Positions 1-5,095 of a stretch of 5,095 nucleotides of DNA are shown here, piece after piece. The DNA is from Paracoccaceae bacterium (GTDB lineage Bacteria > Pseudomonadota > Alphaproteobacteria > Rhodobacterales > Rhodobacteraceae): the NCBI GenBank assembly GCA_007128995.1, contig SKWJ01000270.1, forward strand, positions 1 to 5,095, read 5' to 3'. The notes below the pieces were generated by a model. That model searched no databases and was not told the DNA's origin. It saw only the letters and a program-made list of their open reading frames with translations. The position numbers and the translations under genes are program-made. The stretch's first letter is position 1; every line of letters begins with the position of its first letter.

Positions 1-1801
1 CAATCTCGCGCACCTTGCTGTCGGTATAGTCGATCGATACACCCTGCGGCGCGGTCACGCTCAGAAGTGCGACGCCACGATCTTCCGGCGGTGTCAGCTC
101 TTGCGGAACCGATTGGGCCGCAAAATAGCCCGATGCCGCAAAAAGCAGTGCTGCAAGGATCACAACAAGTGGCGCGCCGAGTGCCTTTTGCAGACTGGTC
201 TTGTAACCCTGAGCGAGCCTTGTGCCAAAGCGCGCCAGAAGGCTGGAAGAAGGGGGCGCGGCGTCATCCTTTGCCTTCAGCAAGAGACTTGCCAGCACAG
301 GGCAGAGGGTCAGCGCAACGACAGATGACAAGAGCACAGCCATCGCCAAGGTAAAGCCAAATTCCCGAAACAGCCCCCCCGCCTGCCCCGGCAGGAAAGA
401 GAGAGGGACGAATACAGCCGCCAGAGTTGCGGTGGTTGTCACCACGGCAAAGAACACCTGCCGTGTCCCCAGAACAGCCGCCGCACGCGCGCCAAGTCCC
501 TGCCCCCGCCGCCGCACAATGTTTTCCAGTACCACGATCGCATCATCCACAACCATTCCGGTTGCCAGAACAAGCGCAAGCAAGGTCAGGATATTCACCG
601 AAAACCCGGCAATATAGACTGCGGCCAGCGTACCGACCAATGCGATTGGCAAGGTCACTGCGGGCACCAGAGTGGCGCGCGCGTCACGCAGGAACAGATA
701 GATCGTTGCAATCACAATCAGCAGCGCAAGGCTGAGCGTCTTGATCACCTCTGTGATTGCGCCGCCCACGAATGTGGCTTCATCCGACGTGACAAAGATG
801 CGGACATCGTCGGGCAGGATCTGCTGTACTTCGTCAACGATGGCGCGCACATTCCGAGAGATATCGAGCGTGTTGCTCTGGGCTTGACGAATTATTCCCA
901 GACCGATGCCGGTATCACCATTCGCACGCAAGATCGTCTCACCCGGTGCTGGCCCCAATGTAACCGAGGCGACCTGGCCCAGACGAACATCATTGCGCAG
1001 AACAAGCGATTCAAAGGCAGCGGGTGTCTGGACATTTGCCGTTGTGCGGACCTGAATACTCTGGCGGTCATTTGACAGCGCACCTGCGGGAACATCGAAC
1101 GAGACATTTCGCAGCGCGTTTCGGATATCTGCAATGCTCAGCCCGCGCGCTGCGAGTTCGAGCATATCGATATCCACGCGGAAAATCGCCTCGCGCGCAC
1201 CGAACACCTGCAGATCTGCCACACCGGGGGCCGAGATGAGACGGTCCTCGACCTGATCTTCGACCAGCCGCGTCAGATCCTGCACCGAACGAGAGCGAGA
1301 GGTGACACTGATCCGCATCACTGCGTCTGAGTCTGAATCCGCCTTGATGATGCGCGGCTCGTCCACGCCATCTGGCAATGCATTGCGGATCCGCCCGATT
1401 GCATCTCTGATATCTGTCGCGGCAACGTCGATATCAGTTGAATCACTGAATTCCGCAACCACCCGCGAGCGCCCGAAACTGGAAGACGACGAGATGCTCT
1501 GCACACCTGCGACCCGCCCAACCGCACCTTCAATCCGACTGGTCACCTCTCGATCGACAGATTCAGGACCTGCGCCGCCAAAATTCGTGGTCACCGTCAC
1601 GACAGGCCTGTCAACATTCGGCAATTCGCGCACTTCGACGGCAAACAAGGCGGCAAGACCGGCGATGACAATCAGGGCGCTGAAGACAAAGGCCAGAATC
1701 GGACGCCGCACAAACAGCGCGATCCCGGACTGTGACACCTGCCGCAATTCGGCCGACTCTTCGGCGCGGTCACGGTGCTCAGGTGTATCTTTTTTCTGCA
1801 T
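1..1801 (-). CDS. RND efflux pump inner-membrane permease, HAE-1 type (3' end cut by window edge)
   Basis: Proton-driven inner-membrane pump subunit of a tripartite efflux system; family members export drugs, dyes, detergents or solvents. The frame is open from the ATG at 1801 to position 1, giving 600 residues of an expected 1020-1050. By eye it aligns with AcrB throughout: TM1 at about residues 35-55 after FVRRPI; the first periplasmic porter/docking loop at about 56-350; TM2 355-371 (ending YLFLRDARATL), TM3 378-397, TM4 403-427, TM5 and TM6 to about 505; TM7 543-562; then the start of the second periplasmic loop (VPQELTPPEDRGV). TM4 reads GMVVDDAIVVLEN, so the proton-relay pair corresponding to AcrB D407/D408 is present as D419/D420 (positions 542-547). 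That motif marks HAE-1 and argues against a metal (HME) pump. The N-terminus has about 26 hydrophilic, charged residues before the usual start. It follows the adaptor gene by 13 bp, so the two are probably co-transcribed. The substrate cannot be read from the sequence. Confidence 0.96.
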   Translation of the reverse strand, partial: MQKKDTPEHRDRAEESAELRQVSQSGIALFVRRPILAFVFSALIVIAGLAALFAVEVRELPNVDRPVVTVTTNFGGAGPESVDREVTSRIEGAVGRVAGVQSISSSSSFGRSRVVAEFSDSTDIDVAATDIRDAIGRIRNALPDGVDEPRIIKADSDSDAVMRISVTSRSRSVQDLTRLVEDQVEDRLISAPGVADLQVFGAREAIFRVDIDMLELAARGLSIADIRNALRNVSFDVPAGALSNDRQSIQVRTTANVQTPAAFESLVLRNDVRLGQVASVTLGPAPGETILRANGDTGIGLGIIRQAQSNTLDISRNVRAIVDEVQQILPDDVRIFVTSDEATFVGGAITEVIKTLSLALLIVIATIYLFLRDARATLVPAVTLPIALVGTLAAVYIAGFSVNILTLLALVLATGMVVDDAIVVLENIVRRRGQGLGARAAAVLGTRQVFFAVVTTTATLAAVFVPLSFLPGQAGGLFREFGFTLAMAVLLSSVVALTLCPVLASLLLKAKDDAAPPSSSLLARFGTRLAQGYKTSLQKALGAPLVVILAALLFAASGYFAAQSVPQELTPPEDRGVALLSVTAPQGVSIDYTDSKVREI

Positions 1802-1817
1802 CTTTGTGCCGCCTTCA
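1802..1817 (-). promoter_or_regulatory. Adaptor-permease junction with ribosome binding site for the permease
   Basis: On the minus strand the adaptor's TGA stop (1817-1815) is followed directly by AGGCGG and then CACAAAG before the ATG at 1801. TGAAGGCGG is a reasonable Shine-Dalgarno sequence overlapping the upstream stop codon. This fits translational coupling and fixes 1801 as the permease start, despite the long N-terminal extension. The early codons CAGAAAAAAGAT are A-rich, which often favours initiation. No promoter is apparent in the 13-bp gap. Confidence 0.7.
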
Positions 1818-3038
1818 GATATCTGGTGTGGATGCCTCGACATCCATGGCCTGCCGCGCCTCGTCTTCGGCAGCCCCCTCTTCGGCTGGAAGTGGGACAG
1901 CACGCAACTCGCTTACTTCGACAGACGTGCCGGGGCGCAGGTTCTGCACGCCTTCAAGCACGACAACCTGCCCCTCACTCAGGTTTGCGCGCACCAGAAT
2001 GCTGTCATCGCGCCGTTGGGCAATTTCAACCGAAACACGCTGCGCCCGCCCCTCTGAATCAACTGCCCAGACAAATGCCCCGCGCCGATCCCACTGAAGC
2101 GCGAGCGGGTCCACCACTGGCAAAACTTCTCCTGCCATGGGAACCGAAATGCGAAAGGCCATGCCGGGACGCAGCCGGTCGCCATCATTGTCGATCTCGC
2201 CCTGAATACGAAGCGTCCTGTTTGCGTCATCGACCCGCGCATCCAAGGCCCGAACCCGCCCGTCAAGCGTGTCATGCACGCGCGACAGGGGGCTGATCTC
2301 CAACGGATCACCCACCTGGATCTGGCCCACATATTGTTCGGAAACCTCGAACTCCATCAGCAGTTGGCGACGGTCGTCAATCCTCAGAATTTCACCATTC
2401 GCCGGAAGCTGGTTTCCGGGTTCTGCCGTAATCAGCCCGACCCAGCCCGAAATCGGTGCGGAAAGCTGGCGGCGACGCAGTTCCAGTTCGGCGTCGCGCA
2501 AATCCAGTTCGGCGCGGCCAAGCGCAAGTTCGGCTTCATCGATCTGCACCTGCGTGGCAGACCCGCTCTGACGCAATTGCGCGATACGATCCACCCGTGC
2601 CTGCGCATCGCGCAACCCCAGTTCGGCGCGCGCTAAGGCCAGTTCCTGCATTTCAGAATTGATCTGCGCAATCTGCGCTCCGGCTTCAACCCAGTCACCA
2701 GAACGGATGAACACATCCTCCAGTGTGCCGGACACCTCGGTCGTCAGGGTAACGCTGCGCTGTGGTCGGGCCGTGCCAATTGCGACGATGCGATTCATTG
2801 CTTCCGCGACGACCACTTCCTGCCCAACAATGCGAATATCTCCGCCGCCGCGACCACCAAAGCCCCCGCCGCCACCTCTGGCATCGGTCTCTGCGATCGG
2901 CAGCCCTGCTGCACGCATTGGCCCCAGCAGGCCCAAGCGCTCCAGTGTCGGATGCGAGCCAGGCAAAAAAACACCCCAACCCACAAGGCCACCGACTGCA
3001 AGCGCCAGACACAGAACCGCAATTTTCAAATGCCTCAT
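1815..3038 (-). CDS. RND efflux periplasmic adaptor (membrane fusion protein, AcrA/MdtA-like)
   Basis: Periplasmic subunit that couples an RND permease to a TolC-like outer-membrane channel. The 407-residue protein, a usual length, reads in family order: an N-terminal hydrophobic anchor (about 4-24, no lipobox cysteine, so probably an uncleaved membrane segment); a glycine-rich linker (54-66); the first lipoyl half-motif (about 100-128, SGTLEDVFIRSGDWVEAGAQ); a coiled-coil hairpin (129-192); the second lipoyl half (193-220, APISGWVG); a beta-barrel domain (about 224-309, with the typical LRPGM near 299-303); a membrane-proximal domain (310-385); and an acidic tail (386-407). The hairpin tip has R151, L155 and T162, matching the R-x3-L-x6-S/T channel-docking pattern. 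Start 3038 was chosen because the anchor begins at MRHLKIAV. The frame runs upstream to an ATG at 3143, but those 35 residues do not look like family sequence. No good ribosome binding site precedes 3038, so the exact start is less sure than the gene. The permease follows 13 bp downstream. Confidence 0.95.
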   Translation of the reverse strand: MRHLKIAVLCLALAVGGLVGWGVFLPGSHPTLERLGLLGPMRAAGLPIAETDARGGGGGFGGRGGGDIRIVGQEVVVAEAMNRIVAIGTARPQRSVTLTTEVSGTLEDVFIRSGDWVEAGAQIAQINSEMQELALARAELGLRDAQARVDRIAQLRQSGSATQVQIDEAELALGRAELDLRDAELELRRRQLSAPISGWVGLITAEPGNQLPANGEILRIDDRRQLLMEFEVSEQYVGQIQVGDPLEISPLSRVHDTLDGRVRALDARVDDANRTLRIQGEIDNDGDRLRPGMAFRISVPMAGEVLPVVDPLALQWDRRGAFVWAVDSEGRAQRVSVEIAQRRDDSILVRANLSEGQVVVLEGVQNLRPGTSVEVSELRAVPLPAEEGAAEDEARQAMDVEASTPDI

Positions 3039-3141
3039 CGCACAGCCATTTTTGTTAACCTGTGTCAAGAATAGGGCAAAAAGCCGCGATGGAAAGCACC
3101 GACACGGAAAAGTCAGCTCTGGCATAGCGACGACCGAGCGC

Positions 3142-3156
3142 ATGACTGTCTGTCAT
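3142..3156. repeat. Inverted repeat ATGAC-N5-GTCAT, possible operator half of a pair
   Basis: The plus strand reads ATGACTGTCTGTCAT: perfect 5-bp arms around a 5-bp centre. It lies about 104 bp upstream of the adaptor start and 5 bp from a second, longer inverted repeat. Arms this short are expected by chance in a few hundred bases. The location and pairing, not the strength of the match, make it worth recording. Confidence 0.35.
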
Positions 3157-3161
3157 CGAAC

Positions 3162-3182
3162 TGTGCCTGTTTCAGAGGCACA
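3162..3182. promoter_or_regulatory. Inverted repeat TGTGCCT-N7-AGGCACA, candidate operator upstream of the efflux genes
   Basis: The plus strand has TGTGCCT at 3162-3168 and its exact reverse complement AGGCACA at 3176-3182, with a 7-bp centre. The centre lies about 134 bp upstream of the adaptor start. RND pump operons are commonly controlled by dimeric TetR, MarR or LysR-type regulators that bind such dyads, so an operator role is plausible. As RNA it could form a 7-bp hairpin, but no T-run follows on either strand, so a terminator is less likely. No regulator gene lies in the window to support a pairing. Confidence 0.4.
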
Positions 3183-3326
3183 CTCAAGCATCAGAGAGGG
3201 AAACAAAAGCTGCGGGCCTTCGACGCGGATCTCTCGCAATCCGGCTGCGATCTTTCGGGCACGCACAGCGACGGCCGGATATGTTGCCATGCAAGCCCAC
3301 CAGAACCAACCAAACCCGACGATAGG

Positions 3327-5095
3327 TCAGCCCGGGTTCAGCCAGCCCCAGATACGCTGTGGTGACAGCGGCATGTCAACATGCCGAACGCCCCGGTCCC
3401 ACAAGGCATCGAGGGCGGCGTTTGTCAGCGCAGCCAGAGCACCGACAGTGCCAGCCTCGCCGCAGCCTTTCATCCCGAGCGGATTATTGGGTGACGGAAC
3501 CGGCACAGAGGCAAACCGGATGTCTGGAAAGTCACTCGCACGGGGCATCGCGTAATCCATGAAGCTGCCTGATATCAACTGGCCTTCCGGGTCAAAACGA
3601 ACCTCTTCCAGAACGGCCTGTCCAAGGCCTTGCGCGATCCCGCCATGAACCTGCCCTTCTGCCAGAGCCGGGTTGAGCAGGTTGCCAAAATCGTCAACAG
3701 CCAGATACCGGTCAAGCCGCAACGCACCGGTTTCCGGATCAATTTCGACTTCACAGAGATGTGCTCCGTTCGGGTAGGATCGCCCGTCTAGTGTGGCTTT
3801 GCGGCTGTGGCGCAACAGCCATCCCTGCCCTTTCTCGCGTGCAAGAGTCGCTGCCTCCAAGAGCGTGAAACGCTGGTTTGAGCCCGGCGCCGCGAAAATC
3901 CCGTCCTCGAAGGCGAATGGCCCCGCGCCGGTGTCAGCTTCCAGAAACTGCGCGAAATCAGCAACCATCTGCACGGTCATCGCATGCGTTGCCGTTGTTT
4001 GCACCGTAACAGATCGCGAACCGCCAGTTCCGCCCCCTTCGGCAATAAGGTCACTGTCGCCTTGCACCACCTCAATCAAGTCTTCCGCGATCCCGGTCAG
4101 ACCGGAAAGGTAGCGCGCGTAGACGGTTTCATGCCCCTGCCCGTTTGACTGGGTCCCGACAAACAGTCGCACGCGCCCGTTTTCGGCAAATTCCACCGCC
4201 GCTGTTTCGCTGGGATTTCCCAGAATGGCTTCGACATAATAACTCACCCCCATGCCGCGCAACAGACCCTGCGCCGCGCTCTCGGCCTTGCGGGCCGAAA
4301 ACCCTGCCACATCGCCAAGTTTCTGTGCATGGGCCATGACCCGGGCAAAGTCGCCGACATCATAAGTTTCCGCGGCAGGGGTCGTGTAGGGAAAGGCGTT
4401 TGCGGGTATGAAATTGCGCAGCCGAAGCTCGAACGGGGTCAGGCCCAGTTCCCGCGCGGCCATGTCCATCGCCCGTTCCAGAAGCGTGATCGCTTCGGGC
4501 CGTCCTGCACCGCGATAGGCATCGACAGGGGTGGTATTGGTATAAATGCCCTTGACCTGCAGATGCGCAGCCGGAATTGCATAGACGCCCGTCAGCACTT
4601 TGGAAAACAGGGCCGTCTGAATGTTCTGCCCGAATTGCGAATTATATGCGCCGAGGTTGAAACGCGAGTGGACACGGTAACCAAGGATGCGGTGATCGCT
4701 GTCGAAGGCCAGTTCGGCCTCGCTGGTCAGATCGCGCGCGCCGTTATCCGAGGCGATGGACTCACCGCGTTCGGCAACCCAGACGGCTGCGCAGCCCACA
4801 GCCCGGGCACAGGCCGCAAGCGCGACATGTTCCGGATAGACCATGACCTTCATCCCGAAGCCGCCGCCAACATCCGGGGTGGTGACATGAACAGCATCAG
4901 GATCGAGGCCCAGCAGCCGGGCCAGTTCAGCCTTCATAGTCCAGACGCCTTGTCCGTTGAAGGCAAAATGCAGACGCGCGCCGTCCCAGTCAGCGAATAC
5001 GGCCCTCGGTTCCAGACTGGCAGCGGTCACGCGGTTCTGACGCACGCTTAACCGGGTCACATGCGCGGCGCGCGAAAAGGCAGCATCGGTCGCAG
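3327..5095 (-). CDS. Molybdenum hydroxylase large subunit, xanthine dehydrogenase / form II CoxL-like (5' end cut by window edge)
   Basis: Molybdopterin-binding catalytic subunit of an aerobic, three-part molybdenum hydroxylase, normally partnered by a 2Fe-2S small subunit and an FAD medium subunit. The frame is open to 5095, giving about 588 C-terminal residues of roughly 780-800 expected. The residues encoded upstream of the GTG at 5060 (ATDAAFSRAAHVTR) fit the family, so that GTG is not the start. Visible motifs: LEPRA near the N-terminal side; VGGGFGMK (4848-4871); AYRGAGR (4500-4520); NGQGHET (4125-4145); EGGGTGGSRS (4011-4040); VHGGIAQGLGQ (near 3620-3650); and GCGEAGTVGA near the C-terminus, with the conserved catalytic glutamate codon at 3456-3458. 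The loop is AYRGAGR, the form II type, and lacks the cysteine that binds copper in true CO dehydrogenase (AYxCSFR). A CO dehydrogenase label would therefore be unsafe and the substrate is unknown. No partner subunit gene follows it, so any would lie upstream of the window. Confidence 0.95.
   Translation of the reverse strand, partial: ATDAAFSRAAHVTRLSVRQNRVTAASLEPRAVFADWDGARLHFAFNGQGVWTMKAELARLLGLDPDAVHVTTPDVGGGFGMKVMVYPEHVALAACARAVGCAAVWVAERGESIASDNGARDLTSEAELAFDSDHRILGYRVHSRFNLGAYNSQFGQNIQTALFSKVLTGVYAIPAAHLQVKGIYTNTTPVDAYRGAGRPEAITLLERAMDMAARELGLTPFELRLRNFIPANAFPYTTPAAETYDVGDFARVMAHAQKLGDVAGFSARKAESAAQGLLRGMGVSYYVEAILGNPSETAAVEFAENGRVRLFVGTQSNGQGHETVYARYLSGLTGIAEDLIEVVQGDSDLIAEGGGTGGSRSVTVQTTATHAMTVQMVADFAQFLEADTGAGPFAFEDGIFAAPGSNQRFTLLEAATLAREKGQGWLLRHSRKATLDGRSYPNGAHLCEVEIDPETGALRLDRYLAVDDFGNLLNPALAEGQVHGGIAQGLGQAVLEEVRFDPEGQLISGSFMDYAMPRASDFPDIRFASVPVPSPNNPLGMKGCGEAGTVGALAALTNAALDALWDRGVRHVDMPLSPQRIWGWLNPG

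Larger units (their letters stand above)
3039..3326. other. 288-bp intergenic region between the hydroxylase and efflux genes
   Basis: This gap separates the hydroxylase stop (3327) from the adaptor start (3038), both on the minus strand. It should hold the efflux unit's promoter, but no convincing -35/-10 pair is visible. No stem followed by a T-run is seen after the hydroxylase stop, so a rho-independent terminator is not supported and read-through is possible. It contains two inverted repeats (3142-3156 and 3162-3182), listed separately. A 45-codon minus-strand frame (3290-3153) crosses it, in the same phase as the hydroxylase gene, but has no recognisable product. Confidence 0.6.

Noticed and set aside
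1302..2057. 251-codon plus-strand open frame over the permease-adaptor junction
   Set aside because: It runs antisense to the strong AcrB-like and adaptor sequences, and its translation is low-complexity and unrecognisable.
3041..3064. CACAG-N14-CTGTG inverted repeat just before the adaptor start
   Set aside because: Only five paired bases with a long unpaired centre; expected by chance, and weaker than the dyads at 3142-3182.
3063..3068. Perfect TTGACA (-35-like) on the minus strand before the adaptor
   Set aside because: A -10 at normal spacing would fall at about 3040-3045, where the sequence is CTGTGC, and transcription would start inside the gene. It does not make a usable promoter.
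3225..3247. Possible stem TCGCA/TGCGA in the gap, considered as a terminator for the hydroxylase gene
   Set aside because: Only five base pairs with a 7-base loop and no T-run in the direction of transcription; not a supported terminator.
3153..3290. 45-codon minus-strand frame in the intergenic gap, in phase with the hydroxylase gene past its stop
   Set aside because: It begins MATYPAVAVRARK and matches nothing I recognise, has only a weak GGTGGG upstream, and its end overlaps the inverted repeats. A chance open frame in G+C-rich DNA is the simpler reading.
2659..3555. Long plus-strand open frame across the adaptor start, the gap and the hydroxylase end
   Set aside because: It lies antisense to two well-supported genes, and its Ser/Pro/Arg/Thr-rich translation is typical of an antisense shadow in G+C-rich DNA.
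4329..5051. 240-codon plus-strand open frame antisense to the hydroxylase
   Set aside because: The minus strand here carries clear molybdopterin-binding motifs. The plus frame resembles no protein I recognise and is a codon-bias shadow.
5058..5060. GTG at 5060 as the start of the hydroxylase gene
   Set aside because: The frame stays open upstream to the window edge and the encoded residues continue the family's sequence. About 190-200 N-terminal residues would otherwise be missing.

Overview
The window looks like ordinary chromosomal DNA from an alphaproteobacterium, plausibly Rhodobacterales-like. The basis is the high G+C (roughly 60% by eye), codon choice rich in G/C at third positions, and the protein types; this is an inference from style, not a marker-gene identification. 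All supported genes lie on the minus strand, so transcription runs from position 5095 down to 1. The long plus-strand open frames are shadows of these genes.

Region by region, in transcription order: (1) 5095 to 3327 is the C-terminal three quarters of a molybdenum hydroxylase large subunit (xanthine dehydrogenase / CoxL family). Its start is outside the window. It carries the AYRGAGR active-site loop of the 'form II' CoxL-like proteins, not the AYxCSFR loop of true CO dehydrogenase. (2) 3326 to 3039 is a 288-bp gap with no convincing gene or terminator, but with two adjacent inverted repeats (3142-3156 and 3162-3182) that could be an operator. (3) 3038 to 1815 is a complete periplasmic adaptor (membrane fusion protein) of an RND efflux pump. 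(4) After only 13 bp, 1801 to 1 encodes the first 600 residues of the RND inner-membrane permease, HAE-1 type, with the TM4 double aspartate intact. Its end is outside the window.

Adaptor and permease form a tight two-gene unit: a proton-driven inner-membrane pump plus the periplasmic protein that should couple it to a TolC-like outer-membrane channel. The adaptor's hairpin tip keeps the R/L/(S,T) docking pattern, but no outer-membrane channel gene and no regulator gene lie in the window. The Mo hydroxylase may belong to a separate operon whose FeS and FAD subunit genes would be upstream of position 5095. A functional link between the hydroxylase and the pump is possible but rests only on orientation and proximity.

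I found no mobile element, CRISPR array, RNA gene or clearly novel system. The most useful leads are the inverted-repeat pair before the efflux unit, the unknown substrate of the form II hydroxylase, and the 21-bp heptad repetition in the adaptor's coiled-coil hairpin.
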